64,000 nucleotides of DNA, taken from positions 4,902,001 to 4,966,000 of the forward strand of contig NZ_CP017659.1 in the NCBI RefSeq assembly GCF_015326965.1, written 5' to 3'. Below are positions 45,176 through 54,628 of the stretch, piece after piece. Source of the DNA: Paenibacillus sp. JZ16 (GTDB lineage Bacteria; Bacillota; Bacilli; Paenibacillales; Paenibacillaceae). The notes below the pieces were generated by a model. That model made no database searches and was not told where the DNA came from. It worked only from the letters and a program-made list of their open reading frames with translations. Positions within the stretch are counted from its first letter, which is position 1. Every line of letters starts with the position of its first letter. Position numbers and translations under genes: made by a program.

Positions 45176-45204
45176 TTACAAGATACCGTTTATCCTAGTA
45201 TAAA
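45176..45204 (+). promoter_or_regulatory. Sigma-A promoter of the XRE regulator gene
   Basis: TTACAA (45176-45181) and TATAAA (45199-45204) are 17 bases apart, 38 bases before the ATG. The 135-base gap is shared with the divergent fabF promoter. Confidence 0.55.
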
Positions 45205-45241
45205 TACTGCTATCTTTAGTTGGATGAAGGAGGCTTATAAG

Positions 45242-46081
45242 ATGAATTCCCAGGTTAGACTCCAAGCTTTGTCGGCTTTCCTGAAAGGACAGCGTGCCAA
45301 AATCTCGCCCGAGTCCGTCGGATTGCCGCCCGGGTCACGAAGAAGGACACCGGGCTTGCGCAGAGAAGAGGTGGCCCAGCTGGCAGGTGTCAGCACCACT
45401 TGGTACACCTGGCTCGAGCAGGGACGCGACATCCAGGTGTCGTCGTCCGTGCTGGACTGCGTCGCCAATGCGCTACAGCTGAACGCGGATGAGCGAAGAT
45501 ATCTGTATTCTCTGGCGCTGGAGAGCGGGGCGGAGCCTTATACGGTCAAACAAGAAGCGGTGCAGATCAGCCCGTCTCTGCAAAAAATCATCACCGAGCT
45601 GAAATATTGCCCCGTCATGATCTCGGATCGGATGTGCAACATCGTGGGGTGGAACCGTGCGGCTGCGTATGTGTTTCTTGATTTTGACCGCATCCCGCCC
45701 GAGGAGCGGAATATGATCCGGCTGCTTTTCACCCGCAGGGAGTTTCAGCGGCTGGCGGTGAACTGGGAGCAGTTCGCCAGCGGCTTCCTGTCGATGTTCC
45801 GGTCCTATTACGGTCAATATGTCGAGGATGAGTGGTATGACCGTTTTCTGGAAGAGATGAAACAGGGGCATCCGGAGTTCAATCGGATGTGGGAGCAGAG
45901 CCAGGTCAGCTATGCCCCGGAAGTACATCTGGAATTCCGGCATGCCAAGGCCGGAAAAATGGTATATGAGCTCACGTCGCTCAAAGTATACGGAAATGAT
46001 GATCTGCGGTGCAGCATTTATACGCCAGCTCCGGATACGACCACGGAAGCAAAGCTGCGGCAGCTGATGGAGGAGAAGTAA
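45242..46081 (+). CDS. XRE-family regulator with MmyB-like ligand-binding domain
   Basis: ATG 45242 follows GAAGGAGG; ATG 45224 lies in front of that site. The 279-residue protein has a helix-turn-helix at about 30-88 (RRTPGLRREEVAQLAGVSTTWYTWLEQGR) and a C-terminal MmyB-like PAS domain (about 100-270, ISDRMCNIVGWNRAA and VHLEFRHAKAGKMVYELTSLKV). MmyB-like regulators bind fatty acyl compounds and control neighbouring genes. Divergence from fabF suggests that it regulates that enzyme. The downstream side has no terminator but borders the large repeat block. Confidence 0.9.
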   Translation: MNSQVRLQALSAFLKGQRAKISPESVGLPPGSRRRTPGLRREEVAQLAGVSTTWYTWLEQGRDIQVSSSVLDCVANALQLNADERRYLYSLALESGAEPYTVKQEAVQISPSLQKIITELKYCPVMISDRMCNIVGWNRAAAYVFLDFDRIPPEERNMIRLLFTRREFQRLAVNWEQFASGFLSMFRSYYGQYVEDEWYDRFLEEMKQGHPEFNRMWEQSQVSYAPEVHLEFRHAKAGKMVYELTSLKVYGNDDLRCSIYTPAPDTTTEAKLRQLMEEK

Positions 46082-46122
46082 GCGGAGGGGGGCTCGGTAG
46101 AAGGGATTTGCGGGGCCCCGGA

Positions 46123-46215
46123 CGCTATCGAGGGGAGTGGCGGGGCTGGGTGATGCTATCGAGGGGAGTGGCGGGGCTGGGTGATGCTATCGAGGGGAGT
46201 AGCGGCGCTGGCTGC
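46123..46215 (+). repeat. Three-copy 31-bp tandem repeat
   Basis: Copies of GCTATCGAGGGGAGTGGCGG... start at 46123, 46154 and 46185, exactly 31 bases apart, with the last copy slightly diverged. It is the first of four tandem families in the gene-poor block after the XRE gene. Confidence 0.85.
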
Positions 46216-46232
46216 TCCTGTTGCTCCTGGTG

Positions 46233-46560
46233 TAGGATTCGGTTGCTGCTTGCTGTTGGTGCGGCTGAGGTAAGGGACTCCAGTGGTGTGTGCACTTGCT
46301 GTACCAAGAGTAGGGATTCCGTTGCCGTTGCAGTAGCTGCGCCTGAAGTAGAGGACTCAAGTTCCGGTTGCAGTAGCTGCGCCAAGAGTAGGGATTCCGT
46401 TGCTGTTACACTAGCTGCACCTGAAGTAGAGGACTCCAGTTCCGATTGCACTTGCTGCACCAAGAGTAGGGATTCCGTTGCCGTTTCACTAGCTGCGCCT
46501 GAAGTAGAAGACTCCAGTTCCGGTTGCAGTAGCTGCGCCAAGAGTAGGGATTCCGTGGCA
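46233..46560 (+). repeat. 78-bp tandem repeat (about four copies)
   Basis: The marker TAGGGATTCC recurs at 46311, 46389, 46467 and 46545, exactly 78 bases apart, with a degenerate unit before. Each unit itself looks like two diverged halves (CAGTAGCTGCGCC and CACTTGCTGCACC). Because 78 is a multiple of three, open frames persist on both strands (for example minus 46125-46613 with 26-residue repeats), but none has a ribosome site. Confidence 0.85.
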
Positions 46561-47815
46561 AACTTACTGTTTTTGAAGTCATCTACTACTTGTTGCTCTG
46601 ACCTATCGGACACCAGTTCCGCTATTTTATGAGATCATGCCATATTTTCAAACTAAGCGGACACTAGGTACGTTATTGGGCTCGTATTCGGCGTTTTCAT
46701 CGCTTTTTGGAGCAAATAACGGAACTAGGGTCCGTTCGATTTCAAAGATGGTGGATTTTTTCCTGAATAACGTATCCTGTGTCTGGTAATGGATGGCATC
46801 GCCACCTATTACCCTGCTACAGGCCCAACGTTCTGGTACTGACTGTCTTGCGCAGGTGAGGCCGATTCCGTGGCAAACTTACTGTTCTTGAATCATCTAC
46901 TACTTGTTGCTCCCGACTTAGCGGACACCAGTTCCGCTATTTTATGAGATAACGCCATATTTTCAAACTTAGCGGACACTAGGTACGTTATTGGGCTCAT
47001 ATTCGGCGTTTTCATCGTTTTTTGGAGCAAATAACGGAACTAGGGTCCGTTCGAGTTCGAAAATGGTGGATTTTTCCCTAAATAACGTATCCTATGTCCG
47101 TTTATGGATAGTATTTCCATCTATTACCCTGCTACCAGGCCCGACGTTCTGGTACTGACTGTCTTGCGCAGGTGAGACGGATTCCGTGGCAAACTTACTG
47201 TTCTTGAAGTCATCTACTACTTGTTGCACCCGACTTATCGGACACCAGTTCCGCTATATTATGAGATAACGCCATATTTTCAAACTTAGCGGACACTAGG
47301 TACGTTATTGGGCCCGAATTCGGCGTTTTCATCGCTTTTTGGAGCAAATAACGGAACTAGGGTCCGTTCGAGTTCGAAAATGGTGGATTATTCCCTAAAT
47401 AACGTATTCTGTGTCCGTTTATGGATAGTATTTCCACCTATTACCCTGCTACCAGGCCCGACGTTCTGGTACTGACTGTCTTGCGCAGGTGAGGCGGATT
47501 TCGCGCCTCACTTACTGTTCTTGAAGTCATCTACTACTTGTTGCACCCGACTTATCGGACACCAGTTCCGCTATTTTATGAGATAACGCCCTATTTTCAA
47601 ACTTAGCGGACACTAGGTACGTTATTGGGCTCATATTCGGCGTTTTCATCGTTTTTTGGAGCAAATAACGGAACTAGGGTCCGTTCGAGCTCAAAAATGG
47701 TGGATTTTTTCCTAAATAACGTATTCTGTGTCCGTTTATGGATAGTATCGCCACCTATTACCCTTCTACCTGGCATGACGTTTTGGTACTGACTATCTTG
47801 AGCTGGTGAGGCGGA
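46551..47815. repeat. Four tandem copies of a ~316-bp unit with nested inverted repeats
   Basis: Copies begin at about 46551, 46866, 47182 and 47499 and are highly similar. Each unit contains four diverged copies of one 20-21 base core: two forward (CGGACACCAGTTCCGCTATTT and CGGACACTAGGTACGTTATT) followed by two inverted (AAATAACGGAACTAGGGTCC-G and AAATAACGTATCCTGTGTCC-G). The outer and inner pairs could fold into a nested cruciform or hairpin. No gene is seen. The core also recurs at 10.4-10.9 kb. Confidence 0.92.
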
Positions 47816-48193
47816 TTACCTTCTAAGCAAGAGTACCTCAAGTTGAGCCGGATTACCTTCTAAGCAAGAGTACCTCAAGTTGAGCCGGATTACCTTCTAA
47901 GCAAGAGTACCTCAAAGTTGAACCGGATTACCTTCTAAGCAAGAGTACCTCAAGTTGATTTCGGATTACCCTCTAAGCAAGAGTACCTCAAGTTGATTCG
48001 GATTACCTTCTAAGCAAGAGTACCTCAAGTTGATTCGGATTACCCTCTAAGCAAGAGTACCTCAAGTTGAGCCGGATTACCTTCTAAGCAAGAGTACCTC
48101 AAGTTGATTTCGGATTACCCTCTAAGCGGGAGCACCTCAAGTTGATTCGGATTACCTTCTAAGCAAGAGTATCTTAAGTTGAACCGGATTACC
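47811..48193. repeat. Ten-copy 36-38 bp tandem repeat
   Basis: Ten head-to-tail copies of a unit with the core GGATTACCTTCTAAGCAAGA and GTACCTCAAGTTGA, plus a partial eleventh. Most variation is in the 3-4 junction bases (GCC, ACC, TTC, TTTC). There are no unique spacers, so it is a tandem repeat, not a CRISPR array. Confidence 0.92.
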
Positions 48194-48304
48194 CAAGACA
48201 CAGGACTTCAACTGGTTCGAACCTTAGAATCCTTAGTCATACAAGCTTCATACGCGTAAACAAAACGAAATCCTGTTAAGCATTAAACTCCTCCAAATAA
48301 CAAA

Positions 48305-48383
48305 AACCCCGCGTTGGCTCAGGGCCTCCGAAAATGGCAAGTTTTTCAGTGGCCGTGTCCTCACACGGGGCTTTCTTTTATTC
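48305..48383 (-). terminator. Terminator-like structure after the SNF2 helicase gene
   Basis: CCCCGTG and CGCGGGG arms enclose a structured 50-base interior that contains its own CCGTGT/ACACGG stem, with a T run on the minus side. About 130 bases between here and the helicase stop hold nothing else. Confidence 0.6.
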
Positions 48384-48510
48384 AACGATATGGTAATAGA
48401 ACGGCATCTGGTAACCGCCTAGAAATTCCATAGGTATTCCGCTGTGCTTCACCCCTTCGGGGCCGAGTATCCAAGATCGCCTATCCTCCGTTTACTCCTT
48501 GATATGACGA

Positions 48511-51468
48511 TTACGCCCAGTCGCGCCGCAGCGTGAAGAGATCCTTCAGCTCATCGGTGGACAGCTCGGTAATCCAGCCCTCGCTGCTTGCGATAACCTG
48601 ATCGCTCAGCTGCTGCTTGCTCTCCAGCATCTCGTCGATCCGCTCTTCGAGCGTCCCCATGGAGATGAACTTGTACACCTGGACATCCTTGGTCTGTCCC
48701 ATCCGATAAGCGCGGTCGGTCGCCTGATTCTCCACAGCGGGGTTCCACCAGCGGTCGAAGTGGAACACGTGGTTCGCCGCGGTCAGATTCAGACCTACGC
48801 CGCCGGCCTTGATGGAGAGAATCATGACATTCGGCTGTTCTTCGGGCGGCAGGGTCTGGGATTGGAACTGCTCGATCATGCGGTCGCGCGTCCGCTTCGG
48901 TGTGCTACCGTTCAAATACAGCACGGGTTCACCCAGCTCTTGATGCAGCACCTGCCGCATCATCTCGCCCATGCCGATATACTGGGTGAAGATCAGGCAG
49001 CGCTCGCCCTCGTCCCGCAGCTCCTTCACCATGGACAACAGCCGCTCCAGCTTCGCTGAACGGTTGACCACGGCCTCGGTATCAAGCAAGCCGCCGCCTC
49101 CCGGCAGTTCCGGGAGCGGCTCCTTCGTCAGCAGAGCCGGATGGTCGCAGAGCTGCTTGAACTGCGTCAGAGCTGCCAGAATGGCGCCTTTGCGCTCAAT
49201 GCCCTCAAGCTTTTGCATGCGTTCCAGGAGACTGCTCACGGTCTGATCATAAAGCGCGCCTTGCTCGGCCGTAAGATGAATATAAGTCTTCATCTCATTT
49301 TTGTCCGGCAGGTCGAGCTGAATCGCAGGATCCTTTTTCTTGCGCCGAAGCATGAAGGGCTTAATCAGCTTCTGTAGGTCGGCCGTGCGCTGCTCGTTTT
49401 TGTCTTTTTCGATGGCCTGGATGAACCGGAGATTGAACGCCCGCAGGCTTCCAAGATATCCGGGATTGATGAAGTCATAGATGGACCACAGTTCGGACAA
49501 CCGGTTCTCAATCGGTGTGCCGGTCAGCGCGACGCGATGCCTTGCCGGGAAGCTTCGCACGGCGGCGGATTGTTTGGTGTCGGCATTCTTGATGTTCTGG
49601 GCCTCGTCGATGCCGATCGTTTCCCACTTCATGTCTCTTAACATTTCTTGATCAAGCGTCGCCGTAGCATAAGAGGTAAGGATAATATCGGCTTGGTAAG
49701 CCTCTTTATAGAAATCCTCGCTGCTGCTTCGTTTGCCGCCGTAATGAAGCATGACCCGGAGCGAGGGGGCAAACCGTTCAAGCTCTTTCTGCCAATTGCC
49801 CAGCACTGAGGTGGGACAGATCAGCAGGGAGGGGAGGCGTCTTTCTTCCCGCTCCATCGTCATCTTCACGTGCAACAGGTAGGCGATAAACTGCACGGTT
49901 TTGCCAAGACCCATGTCATCGGCAAGGCATGCACCAAGCCCGTAACGCCGCAAAAAGGCAAGCCAGGCAAAGCCGTCATGCTGATAAGTCCGCAGCTCGG
50001 CCTTCAGCCCAGCCGGGACAGGGAGGCTCGGCCATTCGTTTTGGCGGCCGAGCTGGCCTATGAGCTTCACGAGGTGCTCGTTCAGTTCCACCTCAAGCTT
50101 GATCCGCTCCGGATCCTGTGTTTCCTCCGAATCCTGCTTCATCTGCTCCGACTCATCGTTGTTCCCGAGCAGATGCAGGTGCAGAATATCTTGAAACGAT
50201 AGACCTTCCTCACGGTCTACGCCCGCCATCATCTGGCGGATTTGGGCAACCAGGGCGGGATCCAGCGGAATCCACTGCCCCCGGAACCGTACCAGCCGTT
50301 CGTTCCGGGCAACAAGCTCGGCGAATTCTGCCTCGGAAAGGGTAGCTTCCCCGATGGCGATGCGCCAATCGAAATTGACCAGCGCGTCCAGACCGAACAG
50401 GGAACCGCCGCTGCTTCGCTCGGCGTTCTCGCCCTCGCCCGAGCGTACCTTCGCCCGCAGCTTGGGCTTCTTCTTACTGGCGGCTTCCCACCATGCGGGC
50501 AGCAGGACCAGCCAGCCTGATTGGAGCAGCCGCTGGCTGTCGTCGGTCAGGAACTGCCATGCGGCCTCGTCGGACAGCGGCCTACCGAGCACGTCTTCAG
50601 CCGGAGCATGAAGCACCCTTGCCGGCAGTGCTGCCTGCAATCCTTGGAGCCAGCCGGGGGATCGCTCCTTGATATGAGGTGTCCATGTCTCCGGCCATGA
50701 TCCGTATGCCTGCCCGTCTTCAGCCAGACGAACGGCTGCAAGCGCCGCGGCGTCTTGCTTGTCTTGCAATACAAGACGAAGACGCCATTCGGCTTCGTCT
50801 TCGTCAGGCTCCAACAATTGCAGCAGCGGCCGGAATGGAGCGGTATCCGGTCGCCATCCGATGGCGATCAGCCATGACTTGTCGTCCATGCCCTCGGCTG
50901 CCGTGCGGTTCGGCGAGAAGAGAAGCGGGTATTCTCTGCGCAGGTCAGCCGCCGACTCTTCGCTGCCGTAACACTGGTCTTGCACGGCGGCGGAGAACGC
51001 TGCCCGCAAGCCTTCATTCCATATCTCGTCTGCATTCAGCAGGGACAGACGGGACTGCTCTTCCGCTTTGAACGCCTCTGTATCCCAGATCCATTGCAGC
51101 TTGCCCAATCTGAAGGCGCTCAAGCTGGGCGCATATTGCTTATTCTGAATGCAAGCTGCCAGCGAAGGCGCAAGTTCAATGAAGGGAAGGCAATCCTCGT
51201 CCCATACCCATTCAATATGTTCCAGCAGCCGTCCATCCGCAAAGAACGGTATGACCTGCTCGGAAGGCAGGATGACCACTTCCATGTCCTGAACGGATTG
51301 AACGGTAAGCTCTGTTCCGTAGAAGGAAGCTTCGTGCCACGCGAATAAACGGTGCTTCAGGTATTGTCCGGACACATAACCCTGCATGACAGTAGAGCCG
51401 TATATGACGGCATCTCCGTATTCGCTTAGCGCCATGTGGACCGTGATGGTTTCTGTGTGTCTGCTCAT
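48511..51468 (-). CDS. ywqA: SNF2-family helicase (YwqA-like)
   Basis: The 985-residue protein has a long N-terminal bacterial SNF2-associated domain (about 1-450) and a helicase core. Motif I is DDMGLGKT near residue 520, the DEAQ box is IDEAQNIKN, motif III is LTGTPIENRLSELWSIYDFI, and the C-terminal lobe contains LIFTQYIGMGEMM and TDRAYRMGQTKDVQVYK. These proteins translocate on DNA and remodel or displace bound proteins. The start at ATG 51468 overlaps the stop of the SWIM-protein gene by ATGA, matching the ywqB-ywqA pair of Bacillus subtilis. Confidence 0.93.
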   Translation of the reverse strand: MSRHTETITVHMALSEYGDAVIYGSTVMQGYVSGQYLKHRLFAWHEASFYGTELTVQSVQDMEVVILPSEQVIPFFADGRLLEHIEWVWDEDCLPFIELAPSLAACIQNKQYAPSLSAFRLGKLQWIWDTEAFKAEEQSRLSLLNADEIWNEGLRAAFSAAVQDQCYGSEESAADLRREYPLLFSPNRTAAEGMDDKSWLIAIGWRPDTAPFRPLLQLLEPDEDEAEWRLRLVLQDKQDAAALAAVRLAEDGQAYGSWPETWTPHIKERSPGWLQGLQAALPARVLHAPAEDVLGRPLSDEAAWQFLTDDSQRLLQSGWLVLLPAWWEAASKKKPKLRAKVRSGEGENAERSSGGSLFGLDALVNFDWRIAIGEATLSEAEFAELVARNERLVRFRGQWIPLDPALVAQIRQMMAGVDREEGLSFQDILHLHLLGNNDESEQMKQDSEETQDPERIKLEVELNEHLVKLIGQLGRQNEWPSLPVPAGLKAELRTYQHDGFAWLAFLRRYGLGACLADDMGLGKTVQFIAYLLHVKMTMEREERRLPSLLICPTSVLGNWQKELERFAPSLRVMLHYGGKRSSSEDFYKEAYQADIILTSYATATLDQEMLRDMKWETIGIDEAQNIKNADTKQSAAVRSFPARHRVALTGTPIENRLSELWSIYDFINPGYLGSLRAFNLRFIQAIEKDKNEQRTADLQKLIKPFMLRRKKKDPAIQLDLPDKNEMKTYIHLTAEQGALYDQTVSSLLERMQKLEGIERKGAILAALTQFKQLCDHPALLTKEPLPELPGGGGLLDTEAVVNRSAKLERLLSMVKELRDEGERCLIFTQYIGMGEMMRQVLHQELGEPVLYLNGSTPKRTRDRMIEQFQSQTLPPEEQPNVMILSIKAGGVGLNLTAANHVFHFDRWWNPAVENQATDRAYRMGQTKDVQVYKFISMGTLEERIDEMLESKQQLSDQVIASSEGWITELSTDELKDLFTLRRDWA

Positions 51469-53114
51469 GATATCAGCTTTCCTCTCCGCAGCTCTTCCTG
51501 GAATGCGCGAAGCCGGCTGTTTCGTACAGATAACGAGATAATGAACAGATCCCAGCGCTCCTGCTGCTTGAGCTTTTTGTATAGCTTGGCTAACCGTTTG
51601 AGCAGCTTGACGGCTGCTTTATATCCGGCTCGGTTCTTATGAAGGATGTACCGCTCAACGGCCTGATGGTAAAAAGGCAGCAGAAGCTCGGGTGCGTTCT
51701 TCTCGATCGGTGCCAGCTCGCTGACCCGGAGTTCCAGCGGCTCCCGGCCTGTGCTTAGTTGATAGTCGATCCATTCCCGCCATCTCCCGTGCGTGATCAA
51801 GGCATTCTGATAGATGTCCTTCGAATAAGGAAGCATGTCGGCAAGACTGCTCCACATCCGTTCAGCCTCCTCGGGCAAGTGCTCTATGACGGCATCCCAG
51901 TAGTATTGATAGCTGCTGAGATGCTCGTTGCGGTGACTGCCAAGCAGCGGGCCGATCTCCGGGAGCCAGCGGGCCAAGCGGTCCCATTGCTGCCCTGAAT
52001 GCAGCATGTCGAAGAAGCCAAGGACGGAAGCGGGGGGCAGGCTGCTGACCTTGTCTGCTTCCCTGATCAGGTCCCAGGACGATTCATCTTCTCCGAGATA
52101 GAAGGCCATTAAGCCCTGCGCCATATACCATGAGGCGCGTGAAAGACTGCTGCTGAATTCGGCTTCGGCTGTCTGCAGCTGCTCTAACTCCGCCTGGATT
52201 AAGCTGCTGTCTTTTTTCGAAAACGGATAGATCCAGTACATCCAGAGCTGCATGTAGATCTGGGCGTAAAATTTGCGGTTCCGCGGCTCGCTCAGCATGC
52301 TCCGCCGGGCATGCGAAATCGTCTCGGTCAACCGCTGCCTGAATGCCTCCCCATGTTCGCTGACCTCCAGCCCTTCGTGGAAGATGCGCTTGATTCTGGC
52401 CAGGATATGATCCGCTGCCACCTGCGTATGATAGCCGATGTAGGAGCCGGAGGAATTCCAGGCACTGGCGGGCTGCTTGACGAGCTTCTCGAGAATGAAG
52501 AGATGCGCATGGAGCTCGTATAACGGATCCAGATCCGGCGGAAGCGGGGGTTTAATGTGATGGAGGGAAGCCAGCGCATTTTTGGCGTAAAACGAATTCT
52601 GCGTATTCGTTCCCAGCGAAGCCGTGCAAACTTCGAACAGCTCATGCCATGCGGAGATTGGCAGGTCGGGCAAATGATCCGCTTTGACTCTCCATTTTGA
52701 TGCTCCGGCAGACGGTCGGTCCTGCGCTGGGCTGAAGCCGGACTCGCTTCGGTCATACGAAGAGGTGGAAGCATATGTGGTGGAATGCGCATTAACCAGG
52801 GCGTGAATGGAACGACCCTGAAGTTGAGCATAGTCAAGCAGAACAGCCACCATATGCTTGCAGCCATCCTTAACGGGACAGCTGCATTCGCTGTCGCTCA
52901 AGGAGCGAAGGTTAAGCTTGGTACGGTAGGTTTCCGTTCCATCCACGGAAGCCTCGACCACACCGGTCTCATCTGCCGGCTCGCTGGCGTGGACACGACC
53001 TTGCTTGTAATACTGAAATCCCCGTTTAATGGTCAAATCGCTGAAAAATCCGGCGGTTTGTTGAATCAGCGTCTGCCATGGTATATCATCTAACGTTTCG
53101 TTTGAGTTCATCAT
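51465..53114 (-). CDS. ywqB: SWIM zinc-finger protein (YwqB-like)
   Basis: The 549-residue protein carries a SWIM zinc finger, ECSCPVKDGCKHMVAVLLDYA, at about 75-95 (C-x-C-x6-C-x-H), and a long helical C-terminal part. I chose ATG 53114 because TAGGAG lies eight bases upstream; the open frame to 53186 adds no conserved sequence. SWIM proteins paired with SNF2 helicases are thought to bind DNA or protein partners for the helicase. The two are co-translated. Confidence 0.9.
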   Translation of the reverse strand: MMNSNETLDDIPWQTLIQQTAGFFSDLTIKRGFQYYKQGRVHASEPADETGVVEASVDGTETYRTKLNLRSLSDSECSCPVKDGCKHMVAVLLDYAQLQGRSIHALVNAHSTTYASTSSYDRSESGFSPAQDRPSAGASKWRVKADHLPDLPISAWHELFEVCTASLGTNTQNSFYAKNALASLHHIKPPLPPDLDPLYELHAHLFILEKLVKQPASAWNSSGSYIGYHTQVAADHILARIKRIFHEGLEVSEHGEAFRQRLTETISHARRSMLSEPRNRKFYAQIYMQLWMYWIYPFSKKDSSLIQAELEQLQTAEAEFSSSLSRASWYMAQGLMAFYLGEDESSWDLIREADKVSSLPPASVLGFFDMLHSGQQWDRLARWLPEIGPLLGSHRNEHLSSYQYYWDAVIEHLPEEAERMWSSLADMLPYSKDIYQNALITHGRWREWIDYQLSTGREPLELRVSELAPIEKNAPELLLPFYHQAVERYILHKNRAGYKAAVKLLKRLAKLYKKLKQQERWDLFIISLSVRNSRLRAFQEELRRGKLIS

Positions 53115-53273
53115 CGGACGGTCTCCTAAGAGAAATAATTCTAAGTATCCATTTAATCTATCACATTCCCATAGATGAAGAAACAAGCCAGGGCAGCTTC
53201 TCGCTGGAAAAGCCCGGCAACAGGCTGCACGGGCTTTCTTTTATGGGCGGAGCGATATGTGTTCGCCCTAAAC

Positions 53274-54164
53274 CTAATACTGAATCGTAAACCGGCCGAT
53301 CTGATCGCATTCCTCGGCGAACCAGACCTCGCCGCCGGAATCCACGGTTATGCCATGAGGTTCTGCGGAGGGGGTAGGGATTGGATACTCGGTAATGTCC
53401 CCGGTACAGGTAATTCGTCCGATTTGATTGGCTCCCCATTCGGTAAACCATAGATCCTCGGAAACACCCGCCGTGATGGCATGGGGTCTGGCATTCCCGG
53501 ACGGGAGCTTGAATTCCGTAATTTCCCCGGCCGTTGTAATCCGACCGATTTGATTGCCGTTGATTTGAACAAACCATAGAGCGCCATCGGCACCTGTCGT
53601 GATGCCGACCGGTCCGGATTGCTCTGTTGGAATCCGGTACTCGGTAATCTTCCCGTCCATCGTAATTCGGCCGATGCAGTTGTTCTGGTTTTCCGTAAAC
53701 CACAACGCGCCGTCCGGACCGGCTGTAATATAGGAAGGGTACGATCCTTCGCATGGTAAGTCATATTCCGTGATAATGCCTGCCGGCGTTATACTTCCGA
53801 TTCGGTTGCCGATAAGCTCGGTGAACCATATGGCTCCATCCGGGCCCTCAGCCAAGCCGTAAGGAGACGAATTGGCTTCAGGCAGTTCGAATTCCGCAAA
53901 TGTTCCATCCATTGTCATCCTTCCGATTTTATTCGCTTTGTACTCCGTAAACCAGAGGTCACCGGTATGGGCAGAGAGGATGGACATGACCCCGGCATCT
54001 GGAGTCGGCACTTCGAACGTGCGTATATCCCCATCTTTGGTGAGCCGTCCGATCCGGTTTCCTTTTTGTTCCGTGAACCATATGGTCCCATCTTGTCTTG
54101 CCGTAATACCATAAGGTCCCGATTCCCGATTCGCTGTCTTGTATTCCTGTGCGGCGATCTGCAT
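53274..54164 (-). CDS. vgb: Virginiamycin B lyase (streptogramin B lyase)
   Basis: The 296-residue protein is a seven-bladed beta-propeller with repeats of the type GPDGxxWFTE-x-x-x-N-x-IGRI. It matches Vgb, which opens the ring of type B streptogramins by elimination and so confers resistance. The catalytic residues known from Staphylococcus Vgb, His228, Glu268, His270 and Glu284, fall at the same numbers here (RPH-AIT, AEPH-GIT, WFAEE). The gene is single and lies between ywqB and a small membrane-protein gene. Many soil Firmicutes carry chromosomal vgb-like genes, so an intrinsic role is as likely as transfer. Confidence 0.92.
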   Translation of the reverse strand: MQIAAQEYKTANRESGPYGITARQDGTIWFTEQKGNRIGRLTKDGDIRTFEVPTPDAGVMSILSAHTGDLWFTEYKANKIGRMTMDGTFAEFELPEANSSPYGLAEGPDGAIWFTELIGNRIGSITPAGIITEYDLPCEGSYPSYITAGPDGALWFTENQNNCIGRITMDGKITEYRIPTEQSGPVGITTGADGALWFVQINGNQIGRITTAGEITEFKLPSGNARPHAITAGVSEDLWFTEWGANQIGRITCTGDITEYPIPTPSAEPHGITVDSGGEVWFAEECDQIGRFTIQY

Positions 54165-54354
54165 GCAAACATGCCTCCTGTTTAGAAAGTAGTTGTTAGG
54201 AATGCTTTATAAGACGGATTCTTCATTTGTCTGAGCGTAAACATGTCTCTCGCTCCGGTTGCCCGTAATCGGGGAGGTTCAGTCTTGGATGTTTGGATGA
54301 GTGCCTGTCATGGATAATCTCCATTCTCTCAATTGGTGTTATTGAAATAGAAAA

Positions 54355-54388
54355 AGCCTCCCACTCCGAGATTTCGGAATAGGAGGCT
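54355..54388 (-). terminator. Minus-strand terminator after the small membrane-protein transcript
   Basis: AGCCTCC and GGAGGCT arms with an inner TCCGA/TCGGA pair, followed on the minus strand by TTTTTCTATTTC. It is the probable end of the transcript that starts above 54800. Confidence 0.75.
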
Positions 54389-54465
54389 AATATGAACAAG
54401 GAAGATGCAGACTTTCATGTAGAAGTCTCAAACATCCACCTGTCACATATAAAAAAAGCCGCACG

Positions 54466-54527
54466 AATCCTATCCCGAAAACCTCGTATCGAAATCGAAG
54501 TGTTTTCCAAATGCTTGGGACAGGATT
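54466..54527 (-). ncRNA. Long two-step hairpin of unknown function
   Basis: An 11-bp stem (AATCCTGTCCC with GGGATAGGATT, one mismatch) encloses an inner GAAAAC/GTTTTC stem and a TCG-rich centre. It lies 100 bases downstream of the small membrane-protein gene and is followed on the minus strand by GCGGCTTTTTTT, so it may be a terminator or part of a structured RNA. It matches no riboswitch class that I recognise. Confidence 0.45.
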
Positions 54528-54628
54528 AGTAGATCATTGGCTTTTGGTTCACCCTTTCATTTCTGGTTGCCTAGACTTTACCACAGGAGATTCAGTGGTT
54601 TCAACCCTGAATTAACTGAAGTTTACCT

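Noticed and set aside
46125..46613. 162-residue open frame with 26-residue repeats on the minus strand
   Set aside because: It is a by-product of the 78-bp tandem repeat, whose period is a multiple of three. There is no ribosome site and the ends fall in other repeats.
47811..48193. CRISPR-like array of ten ~37-base repeats
   Set aside because: The units are joined head to tail with only 3-4 variable bases; there are no 30-40 base unique spacers and no cas genes nearby.
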